From: Flavobacterium soyae
GTDB taxonomy: Bacteria; Bacteroidota; Bacteroidia; Flavobacteriales; Flavobacteriaceae
NCBI RefSeq assembly: GCF_021245985.1
Contig: NZ_JAJQXA010000006.1
Span: 248,001-312,000, forward strand
Direction: 5' to 3'
Length of the DNA: 64,000 nt
Both the position numbers and the translations under genes were made by a program. Under the pieces are notes generated by a model. It made no database searches and was not told the origin of the DNA. It saw only the letters and a program-made list of their open reading frames with translations. Below, one piece after another: positions 8,734-17,387 of the stretch (its first letter is position 1; each line of letters starts with the position of its first letter).

Positions 8734-9285
8734 TTATCTATTACGCTCGATGATTTCTGCCAATAATTTTTTAGCACGAAGTAATTTCACTTTTACGCTG
8801 CTTAGAGGCTCATTAATTTTGTCGGCAATTTCCTGATAGGACATTTCCTGAAAATAACGAAGATGAATCACTTCCTGATAATGGGGTTTTAATTCTTTGA
8901 TGCATAAAAGCAAACGGGAGAGGTTCTGCTCTTTAATTAATGCGTCTTCTGCAGATGGAGTAGTGTCGGCAATATTATATGCCTGTTGATCTTCAGTATC
9001 AGTGATTTCTATAAAAAGATTGGTTTTCTTTTTACGTAATAAATCAATATAAACATTTTTTGCAATTGCAATTAACCAAGTGTTAAACTGAAATTCGGGG
9101 TTATAAGAACCTATTTTATCGAATGCTTTTGAGAAAGTTTCAATGGTGATATCTTCTGCCGTAGTTTCATTTTCTGTGCGTTTAAGCATAAAGCCATAAA
9201 CTTCATTCCAAAAATAATCTAATAAAAAAGTAAAGGCGACCTGGTCACCTTTTTTTGCTTTTTCTATTTTAGAATTTATTTCCAA
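8734..9285 (-). CDS. Sigma-70 family (ECF-like) RNA polymerase sigma factor
   Basis: 183-residue sigma factor with region 2 (about residues 10-85; DITIETFSKAFDKI and FNTWLIAIAKNVYIDLLRKK) and region 4 (about 120-180; LKPHYQEVIHLRYFQEMSYQ then EIADKINEPLSSVKVKLLRA). No anti-sigma gene is adjacent. It overlaps the end of the glycosyltransferase gene by ten bases, which implies translational coupling to it. Targets are unknown; the TonB-like gene downstream is one candidate. Confidence 0.9.
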   Translation of the reverse strand: MEINSKIEKAKKGDQVAFTFLLDYFWNEVYGFMLKRTENETTAEDITIETFSKAFDKIGSYNPEFQFNTWLIAIAKNVYIDLLRKKKTNLFIEITDTEDQQAYNIADTTPSAEDALIKEQNLSRLLLCIKELKPHYQEVIHLRYFQEMSYQEIADKINEPLSSVKVKLLRAKKLLAEIIERNR

Positions 9286-10382
9286 TATACAGGTTTTGAA
9301 AAAATATTAGTTATAAAGATATTAATTTGCGTTATAATAAGCGCAATTTCTAATACAGGAAACCAAATTTTAATATCATTTTCTTTGAGTTTTCCTGCAG
9401 AAAAGCCAATTACTGTCCAAACTACAGTATAACGTGTTGCTAAAATTGCTGCAACAGCAATCCACTGAAACTGAAAAGCCAGCAGGATTATAACTAATAA
9501 AAAGAAAAATAATTGTGAAACAAAGAAAAGTCCTAATTGAAATTTATCAAAAAATTTATAATGTTCAGCCGTAGAAACGTGTCTTCGTTTTTGTGTAAAC
9601 CAGTCTTTATAAGATTCTTTTGGGTTTGAATAAGTAAAGCTTTCCGGTGTATATGATATTGTAGTATTCGATTTGTTTGCAGCCTGATTGATAAATAAAT
9701 CATCGTCGCCGGAACGTACCTGGATATGATCAATAAAACCATTTACATTGAAAAATTCGTCTTTTTTATAAGCTAAATTTCTCCCAACACCCATATACGG
9801 AAGTCCTGCTTTTGCCCAGGAAAAATACTGAACAGCAGTTAAAACAGTTTCAAAACGAATAATTTTGTTTAATAAAGAATTTTCTATTTTTTCATAGCCA
9901 CCATAACCTAAAACTATAGTTTTTTCTGTGGTAAATTGCGAAGCCATTGTAGTAATCCATTCTTTCGAAGTAGGATAACAATCTGCATCTGTAAATAATA
10001 AGTATTCTTTTTTTGCAGCTTTAATTCCTAAGGTTAAAGCGTATTTTTTATTTCCCCAAAAAGCTTCGTTGTTTTCAACTTTAACCAAGCGGATGTTCTG
10101 ATATTTTTGCTCAAATTCTTCAAATACTTCAAGGGTTTCATCACTCGATGCATCGTCAATTAAAACAATTTCAAAATCAGGATAATTTTGTTCTGCTAAT
10201 AACGGAATAAATTTCTTTACGTTTTCTTCTTCATTTTTTGCACAGACAATAACAGAAACCGGAACATTTTTTGGTTTAACATCTTGAGGTTTACCAAAAG
10301 CAAATTTTCCAAAAATCCCTAAATAATAGAAAAGTTGAATAAAAACAATAGCAATAAAAAAGTAAAGTAAAATTATAAGCAT
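9276..10382 (-). CDS. Membrane-bound family 2 glycosyltransferase
   Basis: 368-residue GT2 enzyme. An N-terminal membrane helix (about 2-23) precedes the GT-A domain with VSVIVCAKNEEENV, the IDDASSD acidic pair (Asp76/77), the metal-binding TDAD motif (Asp132/Asp134), SGDDDLF and QKRRH, followed by two or three C-terminal membrane helices (about 285-362). Such proteins transfer sugars to lipid or polysaccharide acceptors on the cytoplasmic face. The substrate cannot be read from the sequence. A good promoter lies 40 bases upstream, and its 3' end overlaps the sigma factor gene. Confidence 0.88.
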   Translation of the reverse strand: MLIILLYFFIAIVFIQLFYYLGIFGKFAFGKPQDVKPKNVPVSVIVCAKNEEENVKKFIPLLAEQNYPDFEIVLIDDASSDETLEVFEEFEQKYQNIRLVKVENNEAFWGNKKYALTLGIKAAKKEYLLFTDADCYPTSKEWITTMASQFTTEKTIVLGYGGYEKIENSLLNKIIRFETVLTAVQYFSWAKAGLPYMGVGRNLAYKKDEFFNVNGFIDHIQVRSGDDDLFINQAANKSNTTISYTPESFTYSNPKESYKDWFTQKRRHVSTAEHYKFFDKFQLGLFFVSQLFFFLLVIILLAFQFQWIAVAAILATRYTVVWTVIGFSAGKLKENDIKIWFPVLEIALIITQINIFITNIFSKPVYWK

Positions 10383-10422
10383 ATGGTCTTAATGTCTGTT
10401 AATGTTCCAAATTTTGCGAGAA

Positions 10423-10452
10423 CAAAGGTAGTTATGAATTCCTAATTTTCAA
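10423..10452 (-). promoter_or_regulatory. Promoter of the glycosyltransferase-sigma operon
   Basis: On the minus strand there is TTG (complement of 10450-10452), a 19-base spacer and TACCTTTG (complement of 10423-10430). This agrees with the flavobacterial TTG-N17-23-TAnnTTTG pattern. Confidence 0.65.
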
Positions 10453-10466
10453 TGTTTAATCCTAAT

Positions 10467-11081
10467 TTACTTTCGGCATTTTGACATTTCTTTTGCAATA
10501 GCAATAGACTGAGGGTTTTCTGTTTTTTCCAGCTCCAAAATTATGTTTTTATAATTGTGGTCGTCGCGGTTTTGAGACAATTTTTTAGTGGCCTGAATTT
10601 CATTAATTTCTATTTCAAAACCAAAAATCCCTCTGGCTTCGCGCATGGTTTTGGCAGATAAATTTTCAACGCGAACTGGGTTTTCAGAGTTTGCTTCGTA
10701 TTTGTCAACAAGCTTTTTGAGCTGCTCTACAGTTGTGGTGTAATCTACAATTTTGATTCTTCCGTAAACATGTACAGCTATATAATTCCATGTTGGAACA
10801 TTTTCATGATCGTACCAAGAGGATGAAATATAGCTATGCGGACCTGTAAAAATGGCTAAAACCTGGTCGTTTTCTGCAAAACCTTCAGCTTGTGGATTCA
10901 GTTTAGAAATATGCCCTTGAAGGATTTCTTTTCCATCAGCGTTAATTTCTAATTCTATCGGAATATGCGTTGCACATAATTTTTCGTTAGTCTGATTGAT
11001 TAGGATTCCAAAACTATTCTCTTTTAAAAAAGTTCTGATTGATTCCGGATCTTCATCTTTATATAATTCTGGTGTGTACAT
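10467..11081 (-). CDS. FMN-binding PaiB-family protein
   Basis: 204-residue protein of the PaiB/FMN-binding split-barrel family. Characteristic segments are MYTPELYKDEDPESIRTFLK at the N-terminus, HIPIEL, GPHSYISSSWY and VPTWNYIAVHVYG. Some members are described as negative regulators of sporulation or protease genes in Bacillus. Here a flavin-binding or small oxidoreductase role is just as plausible, since there is no helix-turn-helix. It is cytoplasmic and apparently monocistronic. Confidence 0.88.
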   Translation of the reverse strand: MYTPELYKDEDPESIRTFLKENSFGILINQTNEKLCATHIPIELEINADGKEILQGHISKLNPQAEGFAENDQVLAIFTGPHSYISSSWYDHENVPTWNYIAVHVYGRIKIVDYTTTVEQLKKLVDKYEANSENPVRVENLSAKTMREARGIFGFEIEINEIQATKKLSQNRDDHNYKNIILELEKTENPQSIAIAKEMSKCRK

Positions 11082-11262
11082 TTTCTGAATTTGCTTTCAA
11101 GATTTTTTTGTTACTGCGTTCACTTCAGCATCAATATGAATTCTTGAATTTTTCAAAACGAAGATAAAGATTTGTTGATAATTCAAAGGTACTTTCTATA
11201 ACTTTTTCGGTTTTTGATGTTGTTAATTTATAAGGAAGATTTTTTAATCATCAGTTTAAATT

Positions 11263-11763
11263 TCAGCTCAATTTTTTTGAGTTCAAATAAATTTGAATTA
11301 CGCTTAGGTATAAAATAGTAACACCGATAAAAGTAAAAATTATTCCTTCGATTAAACATTGTGTTCCAAAATCATCAGAAAATAAGGTTCTAACGGGACG
11401 AAATAATTGTGATACTATTTCTTTTCTGAAAAACTTAACTCTTAACAGAATGTATAATACAATTGCAACTATAATTGAATTGAGTGATGAAAGTTTACTC
11501 TTCCAGTTTACAAAAGAAAGTATAGCAATTCCAATCAATGAACCTAAAAATATCCAGACATATACACTTGGCCAAAAGTTAAAAACACCTTCATCTGCGG
11601 GTAATAATTTATTCCAGTATTGTGAGTGCTGATATTGAGAATGTGTTTCTGCCCAGATGATTTTTTCAGATACTGTATAAAATCTAAGCTGCAGAATACC
11701 ATTTATAAGGAAAATCATTCCGAATATTTGGAGTAAAATAACTTTGATATTTAATTCTTTCAT
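11263..11763 (-). CDS. Hypothetical four-helix membrane protein
   Basis: 166 residues with hydrophobic segments at about 8-26, 68-86, 92-110 and 138-158 that look like membrane helices. I do not recognise the family. It starts with ATG at 11763, 38 bases after the murB stop on the same strand, and may be co-transcribed with murB. Codon use and base composition are like the neighbours. Confidence 0.7.
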   Translation of the reverse strand: MKELNIKVILLQIFGMIFLINGILQLRFYTVSEKIIWAETHSQYQHSQYWNKLLPADEGVFNFWPSVYVWIFLGSLIGIAILSFVNWKSKLSSLNSIIVAIVLYILLRVKFFRKEIVSQLFRPVRTLFSDDFGTQCLIEGIIFTFIGVTILYLSVIQIYLNSKKLS

Positions 11764-11801
11764 TAAGGTTTGGTTGGTAAGCTTGTAAAGTATGAGTTTT
11801 T

Positions 11802-12815
11802 TTAAATCACATTTACTTCGGCTTCAATTTGAATACCGAAGATTTCAAAAACTGTTTGCTGCACCTGTTTTGAAACGTCTAAAATTTCCCGGCCGGTTGC
11901 GTTTCCGTAATTTACTAAAACCAAAGCCTGATTTTTATGAACTCCGGCATCACCAAAACGTTTTCCTTTAAAGCCTGCCTGTTCAATAAGCCATCCTGCA
12001 GGTACTTTTACTTCGGTTGGAGAAACTTCATAAAACTTCATTTCAGGAAATTTTTGATGGATTTTTTCGAAATCAGATTTCAATAAAATGGGGTTTTTAA
12101 AGAAACTGCCACTGTTTCCTAATTCTTTAGGATCAGGTAATTTGCTTTGCCTGATAGCAATTACAGCGTTGCTTACATCTTTTAAAGTAGGTTCAGAGAC
12201 ATTATTCTTAGCCAATTCAGCCAAAATATCTCCATAAGATGTATTGATTTTATGATTGCGTTTTGTCAATTTATAAATTACCGAAGTAATAATAAATTGA
12301 TCTTTTACTTCGTGTTTAAAAATGCTTTCGCGGTAACCAAAATTACATTCGGTGTTGGTAAAAGTTTTTATTTCCTGAGTTTCAATGTTCATCGCTTCGC
12401 AGGAAACAAAAGTATCTTTAATTTCAGTTCCGTAAGCACCAATATTTTGAACAGGAGTTGTACCGACATTTCCCGGAATTAGAGACATATTTTCTAATCC
12501 GCCAAAATTGTTGTCGATTGTCCAAAGTACAAAATCATGCCATACTTCGCCAGCCTGACTTTCAACCCAGACAAAATCATTGTCTTCTTTAATAATCTTT
12601 TTGCCTTTTAAATCGATATGAATAACCAATGCGTCAATATCTTTTGTTAAAAGCATATTGCTCCCGCCGCCAAGAATAAATTTTTTCTCGTTTTTGTTTT
12701 TTTCTAAAATAGTTTTCAGTTCTTCAACAGAGTGTACTGCAGTAAATTTTTTAGCTTTGGCTTCTATGCCGAAAGTATTATAGTTTTTTAAAGAAAAATT
12801 GGATTGGATATGCAT
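11802..12815 (-). CDS. murB: UDP-N-acetylenolpyruvoylglucosamine reductase
   Basis: 337-residue FAD enzyme that makes UDP-N-acetylmuramate, the second committed step of peptidoglycan synthesis. Family landmarks are NTFGIEAKA near the start, the FAD-binding GGGSNML, IPGNVGTTPVQNIGAYG, the catalytic GNSGSFFKNP with its Ser, and AGWLIEQAGFKGKRFG. The length and the final EAEVNVI fit the longer type I form known from E. coli. A -7 box lies about 27 bases upstream. Confidence 0.96.
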   Translation of the reverse strand: MHIQSNFSLKNYNTFGIEAKAKKFTAVHSVEELKTILEKNKNEKKFILGGGSNMLLTKDIDALVIHIDLKGKKIIKEDNDFVWVESQAGEVWHDFVLWTIDNNFGGLENMSLIPGNVGTTPVQNIGAYGTEIKDTFVSCEAMNIETQEIKTFTNTECNFGYRESIFKHEVKDQFIITSVIYKLTKRNHKINTSYGDILAELAKNNVSEPTLKDVSNAVIAIRQSKLPDPKELGNSGSFFKNPILLKSDFEKIHQKFPEMKFYEVSPTEVKVPAGWLIEQAGFKGKRFGDAGVHKNQALVLVNYGNATGREILDVSKQVQQTVFEIFGIQIEAEVNVI

Positions 12816-12841
12816 GTGTAAAAGGCTTTTTAATCTGAGGT

Positions 12842-12849
12842 CAAAAGTA
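12842..12849 (-). promoter_or_regulatory. Probable -7 box of murB
   Basis: The minus strand reads TACTTTTG, matching TAnnTTTG. A TTG for the -33 element (complement of 12874-12876) falls 24 bases further on, within the arm of the inverted repeat at 12868-12949. Confidence 0.5.
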
Positions 12850-12867
12850 AGGATTATAATTTTTTTC

Positions 12868-12949
12868 TAACCGCAAAGAACACAAAGTTTTACGCTAAGG
12901 GCATAAACCTTAGCGAACTTTGCGTAAAACTTTGTGTTCTTTGCGGTTA
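12868..12949. repeat. Perfect 28-bp inverted repeat with nested hairpin
   Basis: The left arm, 12868-12895 (starting TAACCGCAAAGAACACAAAG), is perfectly complementary to 12922-12949. An overlapping inner stem pairs CGCTAAGG (12893-12900) with CCTTAGCG (12908-12915), so two alternative folds are possible. The right arm contains the stop codon of the downstream glycosyltransferase gene, and the left arm reaches the murB promoter region. Confidence 0.9.
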
Positions 12950-14008
12950 AATTGCTTTTCGGGAATCTAAAAGTTCATGATATTTATCCGCAATAACCTT
13001 CATATTAATATTATAATTAGCATTTTCCTCTACAAATTTTCTATTTCGAATAATTGCCTCATTTCGGGATTCAGGATTTTCAAAAGACCAAATTAATTCA
13101 TCGGCAAGCATTTCAATATTATCAATTTCAATTAATTGTCCGTTTTCACGATGCGTAATCCAGCTTTGATTTCCCGGAATATCTGAAACTACAGGATAAC
13201 AATTGCAGGCCATAGCCTCAAATAATGATGCCGAAACACCTTCGGTAATTGGCATGCTGATATAAATATTCGATTGCTGTAATAATTTTGGCAGTTCTGT
13301 ATTTGGGATTCTTCCTGTAAAAATTACTTTGTTTTCGATTTGCAGTTCTTTAGCTAAATCTTTTAAAAATTGCAGCCTTGTTCCATCGCCAACAATAGTC
13401 AGCGAGAAATCAATTCCCTTTTGATGTAAAATACCAAATGCTTTTAAAATAGAATCATGTCGATATTCCGGTTGCAGCGATCTCGTAACAATCGCTTCAA
13501 TTTTATTTGAATGGTTTGCTGAAGGTGTAAAAAGCGATAAATCAATCCCTTTGGGAAGAACCAAAACTTTGTTCATGTCAACGCCAATGGCTTTCATGGA
13601 AATCGTCATAACTGGCCCCCAGGCATGAATTAAGTGCGCTTTTTTGAAAGCATATTTCTGAATGAATTTCTTAAATGGATATAAAACAGAATTTTCCGGC
13701 CATAAATCAGTTCGGCCTTGCTGTGCAACAGCAATAGTTTTTGAGCCAGATAAAGCAGCTAGAAATCCGTAACTTGTAGTTCTTTCGGCAATAACCATAT
13801 CTGGTTTTGCTGTCCTGATTATTTTTCGAATCGAAACAGGAGCGAAGAAATATTCTAAAATGCGTTTGAATCGGTTAAGTTTTGAATTGCTGGGAGATTG
13901 AAGTTCCCAGGTAATTATTTCAAAATCGCCAAATTCTTTCAAGCCTTTCGTCCAGGTTATAGCATCGGCGCGATATGATTCACCAAGAAAAAGTATTTTT
14001 CTTTTCAT
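12947..14008 (-). CDS. Family 4 glycosyltransferase (GT-B fold)
   Basis: 353-residue GT-B glycosyltransferase. The N-terminal domain begins KRKILFLGESYRADAITWTK. The C-terminal nucleotide-sugar domain contains VLPKGIDLSLF, IVGDGTRLQFLKDLAKELQI, VIFTGRIPN and the EX7E-type signature in PITEGVSASLFEAMACNC. Its likely role is sugar transfer to surface glycans or lipid carriers. Donor and acceptor are unknown. It is isolated by repeats on both sides, with no other glycan genes adjacent. Confidence 0.88.
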   Translation of the reverse strand: MKRKILFLGESYRADAITWTKGLKEFGDFEIITWELQSPSNSKLNRFKRILEYFFAPVSIRKIIRTAKPDMVIAERTTSYGFLAALSGSKTIAVAQQGRTDLWPENSVLYPFKKFIQKYAFKKAHLIHAWGPVMTISMKAIGVDMNKVLVLPKGIDLSLFTPSANHSNKIEAIVTRSLQPEYRHDSILKAFGILHQKGIDFSLTIVGDGTRLQFLKDLAKELQIENKVIFTGRIPNTELPKLLQQSNIYISMPITEGVSASLFEAMACNCYPVVSDIPGNQSWITHRENGQLIEIDNIEMLADELIWSFENPESRNEAIIRNRKFVEENANYNINMKVIADKYHELLDSRKAI

Positions 14009-14020
14009 TAAATGAGTTTT

Positions 14021-14242
14021 TTTGCCGCAGATTTCACAGATTAAAAGGATTTATAGTAAAGTTGCCACGAATTGCACAAATTTCCACAAATTTTTAATTG
14101 TGATTGGTTTAATTTTGACAAAGTTTAAAAAATTTTGTCAAATTCATTAATTAGTGCTAATTTGTGTAATTGCTTCACCTGTTCGCTATCGCTCGGGGCG
14201 TAGCGAAAAAAAATCATTTTAATCTGTGAAATCTGTGGCAGA
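14021..14242. repeat. Dispersed palindromic element, GCCACAGATT family, copy A
   Basis: The outer arms 14023-14046 and 14217-14240 are complementary over 24 bases with one G/A difference. Inside are a second pair of related arms (GTTGCCACGAATTGCACAAA near 14061), the family core TTTGACAAAGTTT at 14114-14126, and an inserted small hairpin (TTCGCTA at 14182-14188 with TAGCGAA at 14201-14207). It fills the gap between two minus-strand genes. Confidence 0.85.
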
Positions 14243-14247
14243 TAAAA

Positions 14248-14925
14248 TTAAGATTCATCAGTGTCTAAAGCACGGTTTATGAATTCGTTTAAAGGTTTTA
14301 AAGCAATCAGTTTTTTACTCATTTTTGAAACGAAATCTTTTTGAGTCACTTCAGAAATATCATATTTTTGGGAAGCTGTAAAACTTTTCAACTTTAAAAA
14401 TTCAATAGCCGGATGATCTTTTTCGTAACCTCTCGGCGGATTTTTAAGCGAATTATTTTCATCAACATCTAAACTTCCAAATTCTTTTTTGAAATTTTTA
14501 TCTGCTAAAACAGCTTCTAAATCATCATGGAAAAAAGCAATTTCTTTACGTACTTTTTTCAAATCCTCCGCTTCAGGCGAATAAAATCCTCCTGCTATAA
14601 AGCTAGCTCCTTTTTCAATATGAACATAATATCCCGAACGGTTTAGACCTTTTGCGCCAGATGAAAGCCAGATGCCTAAATGTGCTTTATAAGGAGATTT
14701 GTCTTTAGAAAAACGAATGTCTCGGTTAATTCTAAAAGTACAGTTTTTAACTTCCAATAATTCCAGCGAAGGATCAAGAGGTTTCATTACATCCAGAAAA
14801 TCACTCACTAATTGATGATAATCTTTTTTGAAGATTTCATAACGCTTTTTATTGTCCTGAAACCAGTCTCTATTGTTGTTCTTTTTTAAATCGTCTAAAA
14901 ACTGTAATGATTCTTTCGTAAGCAT
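14248..14925 (-). CDS. DUF2461 family protein
   Basis: 225-residue cytoplasmic protein matching the DUF2461 (TIGR02453) family from end to end: FLDDLKKNNNRDWFQDNKKR at the start, CTFRINRDIRFSKDKSPYKA, GLNRSGYYVHIEKG and GGFYSPEAEDLKKVRKEI. The family is widespread in bacteria and some fungi, and its function is unknown. It is flanked on both sides by palindromic elements, so it is probably its own transcription unit. Confidence 0.9.
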   Translation of the reverse strand: MLTKESLQFLDDLKKNNNRDWFQDNKKRYEIFKKDYHQLVSDFLDVMKPLDPSLELLEVKNCTFRINRDIRFSKDKSPYKAHLGIWLSSGAKGLNRSGYYVHIEKGASFIAGGFYSPEAEDLKKVRKEIAFFHDDLEAVLADKNFKKEFGSLDVDENNSLKNPPRGYEKDHPAIEFLKLKSFTASQKYDISEVTQKDFVSKMSKKLIALKPLNEFINRALDTDES

Positions 14926-14955
14926 ATTATGTGTTTTTATTGCAGTTGTTTTAAG

Positions 14956-15055
14956 TTTGCCACTAATTACACGAATTTACACTAATTTTTTAATTGCTTA
15001 TCGCACAACTTTGACAAAGTTTTAATTCGTGAAAATTCGTGTAATTAGTGGCAAA
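14956..15055. repeat. Dispersed palindromic element, copy B
   Basis: Arms of about 27 bases (14956-14982, containing TTGCCACTAATTACACGAAT; complement 15029-15055) with about one mismatch surround a spacer with the shared core AACTTTGACAAAGTTTT (about 15007-15023). It lies between the DUF2461 gene and recF. Confidence 0.88.
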
Positions 15056-15062
15056 AAAAACT

Positions 15063-16142
15063 TTATAAATTAAATATCTTATAGGTTTGATGCGTAGATT
15101 TTACAATTGCTTCAGTTCGTTCCGGGTGTGTATCTGAAATAAAAAGCTGTCCAAAAGTTTCACTGTTTACCATTTCGACAATTTTGGCAACACGGGTTTC
15201 GTCCAGCTTATCAAAAATATCATCAAATAATAAAATAGGTTTTACACCGCTTTGTTTTTTTAAAAACTCAAACTGAGCCAGTTTTAATGCAATCAAAAAA
15301 GATTTTTGCTGTCCCTGAGATCCGAATTTTTTTATGGGATGCGAATCAATTTCAAAAGACAAATCGTCTTTATGAATTCCAGAACTTGTATAATGCAGTG
15401 CGCGATCTTTATTGATGGTTTCCTGTAAAAGTGTCAACAAATCTTTTTCGAACAAATGACTTTCATAAACTAACTGAACTGTTTCTTCAGAACCGGTTAT
15501 TGCTTGATGATGTACATTAAATATAGGTATAAATTGTTCCAGGAAATCTTTTCTCTTTTCAAAAATCGATTTTCCGTATTCATTTAACTGCTCATTATAT
15601 ATAGATAAGGTATCATTATCAAAAGTATGATTGAGCGCAAAATATTTTAAAAGTGCATTTCGCTGTACAATTACTTTTTGATATTGAATAAGCTGATGCA
15701 GATAAGTCGAATCTAACTGCGAAATAACACTGTCCATAAACTTACGGCGTGTTTCACTTCCTTCAACAATTAAATCACGGTCAGCAGGAGAAATAATTAC
15801 GAGCGGAATAAAACCAATATGATCTGAGAATTTATCATAAGCCTTTCCGTTTCTTTTTAAAATCTTCTTTTGGCCTTTTTTTAAACTACAGACAATTTGT
15901 TCTGTTCTGTCGTTTTTTTCTAATTCGGCATCAATGACAAAAAACTCCTCTCCGTGTTTGATATTTTGAATCGCCAGCGGATTAAAATAACTTTTTCCGT
16001 AAGCCAGATGATAAATGGCATCTAGTACATTGGTTTTTCCAATTCCATTTTTTCCAACAAAACAATTGATCTTGATGTCGAAATCAAAACTGGCTTCAGC
16101 GAAATTTTTATAATTGAATAAAGAAATTTTGTTTAAATGCAT
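15063..16142 (-). CDS. recF: DNA replication and repair protein RecF
   Basis: 359-residue SMC-like ATPase that, with RecO and RecR, loads RecA at gapped DNA. The Walker A motif GKNGIGKT is at residues 30-37 after the strand-forming start [14 protein letters not shown]. The ABC signature is [18 protein letters not shown], and Walker B is [14 protein letters not shown]. Length is typical. Divergent from the plus-strand block that starts at 16524; the gap carries repeat copy C. Confidence 0.96.
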   Translation of the reverse strand: MHLNKISLFNYKNFAEASFDFDIKINCFVGKNGIGKTNVLDAIYHLAYGKSYFNPLAIQNIKHGEEFFVIDAELEKNDRTEQIVCSLKKGQKKILKRNGKAYDKFSDHIGFIPLVIISPADRDLIVEGSETRRKFMDSVISQLDSTYLHQLIQYQKVIVQRNALLKYFALNHTFDNDTLSIYNEQLNEYGKSIFEKRKDFLEQFIPIFNVHHQAITGSEETVQLVYESHLFEKDLLTLLQETINKDRALHYTSSGIHKDDLSFEIDSHPIKKFGSQGQQKSFLIALKLAQFEFLKKQSGVKPILLFDDIFDKLDETRVAKIVEMVNSETFGQLFISDTHPERTEAIVKSTHQTYKIFNL

Positions 16143-16207
16143 TTTTAAGAGACTTCTAAAAAGATAAAATTTGATGTTTTCTATTAATTTGCTGCCTTTT
16201 TTCTTCT

Positions 16208-16282
16208 GCCACAGATTAAAATGATTAAAAAGATTTTTTTACAGAGACTCTTTAATCTGTGAAAATCTGTGAAATCTGTGGC
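16208..16282. repeat. Dispersed palindromic element, copy C
   Basis: GCCACAGATT (16208-16217) and AATCTGTGGC (16273-16282) are perfect terminal inverted repeats, with an inner pair ACAGATTAAA/TTTAATCTGT. The left arm continues AAAATGATTAAAAAGAT as in copies D and E. This copy lacks the ACTTTGACAAAGT core. Confidence 0.8.
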
Positions 16283-16469
16283 TAAAACCAAGCTTTAGCT
16301 CAGAAAAATGTTATTTGAAACATCAAAAATTTGAGGGTGCAAATTATCGAAAATTATCGATATAAAGGACTTTTGGTGCGTTTCAAGTTGATTTATTTTG
16401 GTGCTGATGCGAAAGGAGTTAGGATTATTAAAAATATTTGTTTTAAAATAGTGATAAAATTGATTTTTT

Positions 16470-16501
16470 TTGCCTCAGTTTCAAGAAAAATTTTATTTTT
16501 G
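16470..16501 (+). promoter_or_regulatory. Promoter of the TPR protein gene
   Basis: TTG at 16470-16472, a 21-base spacer and TATTTTTG at 16494-16501 fit the flavobacterial consensus at both elements. The ATG at 16524 follows with a leader of about 17 bases, supporting that start and excluding the upstream frame at 16331. Confidence 0.7.
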
Positions 16502-16523
16502 CCGTTCACTAAATTAATTTTAA

Positions 16524-17303
16524 ATGGCTACTTACAATAAAAGAGGATATAAAGCACCAAAAGAAAAGGAAGTTAAAGAAGTAAATGAAGAACAACAGGT
16601 AATTATTGACGAAAAAGACAGCACAACAGCTGGTGTTTTTTCTAAATTAGATGAAACTGCTTCAAGAACTGAGGATTGGGTTGCTAAAAATCAAAAAATC
16701 ATTATTGGTTTAGTTGCTGGTATTGCAGTTGCTACTATTGGTTATTTGGCTTACCAAAAATTTATTGAAAATCCTAAACAAGACGAAGCTGCAAACGAAA
16801 TGTTTGTTGCACAACAGAACTTTCAAAAAGCTGTTGATGGTGTTGCAAGTGATTCATTGTATAAATTAGCATTAAACGGGTCTGAAGGTAAATTTGGATT
16901 TGTAAAAATCGCTGACGAATATTCTGGGACTGACGCTGGAAATTTAGCAAATTACTATGCTGGTATGGCATATTTAAATACAGGTAAATTTGATGATGCT
17001 ATTAAGTATTTAGGAGAATTTAAATCAGATGATTTAATCTTAAGCGCTCTGGCTAAAGGAGCAATTGGAGATGCTTACTCTCAAAAAAACAATCAAAAAG
17101 AAGCTTTAAACTATTATGTAAAAGCTGCTGAGGCTAACAAAAACGATTTTACAACACCTCGTTTCTTGTTAAAAGCTGCTAAAACAGCAATTGCTTTAGG
17201 TCAAAAAGAAGATGCTTTAAAATATCTAAACGATATTAAAGATAACTTCGATGCAGCTCCAGAAGCTGGTGCTGTTGATGCCTTGATTGGATTAGCGCAA
17301 TAA
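16524..17303 (+). CDS. TPR-containing membrane protein, YfgM-like
   Basis: 259-residue protein with a charged cytoplasmic N-terminus, one membrane helix (about 60-78, KIIIGLVAGIAVATIGYLAY) and a periplasmic TPR region (about 95-255; repeats such as AGMAYLNTGKFDDAIKYLGE and GDAYSQKNNQKEALNYYVKA). The layout resembles YfgM, an ancillary factor at the Sec translocon that helps periplasmic chaperones. That role is inferred. It is followed 84 bases later by ribH on the same strand. Confidence 0.8.
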   Translation: MATYNKRGYKAPKEKEVKEVNEEQQVIIDEKDSTTAGVFSKLDETASRTEDWVAKNQKIIIGLVAGIAVATIGYLAYQKFIENPKQDEAANEMFVAQQNFQKAVDGVASDSLYKLALNGSEGKFGFVKIADEYSGTDAGNLANYYAGMAYLNTGKFDDAIKYLGEFKSDDLILSALAKGAIGDAYSQKNNQKEALNYYVKAAEANKNDFTTPRFLLKAAKTAIALGQKEDALKYLNDIKDNFDAAPEAGAVDALIGLAQ

Positions 17304-17316
17304 TATTATTGTAGAG

Positions 17317-17378
17317 TTAAGATTTTAGATTTTAGATTTGTATTTTTACAATCTGAAATCAAAATTCTAAAATCTTAA
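17317..17378. repeat. Intergenic inverted repeat before ribH
   Basis: TTAAGATTTTAGATTTTAGA (from 17317) pairs imperfectly with the sequence ending TTCTAAAATCTTAA at 17378. It fills the space between the TPR gene and ribH and could fold in the mRNA just before the ribH start at 17388. Confidence 0.65.
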
Positions 17379-17387
17379 ATATTAAAG

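Noticed and set aside
8734..9285. FecR-linked ECF system with the TonB-like gene
   Set aside because: No FecR or STN receptor is adjacent, and the TonB-like protein is a transducer, not a receptor.
16331..16540. 69-codon plus-strand frame before the TPR gene
   Set aside because: It spans the TPR gene promoter, has no family resemblance and overlaps the real start at 16524.
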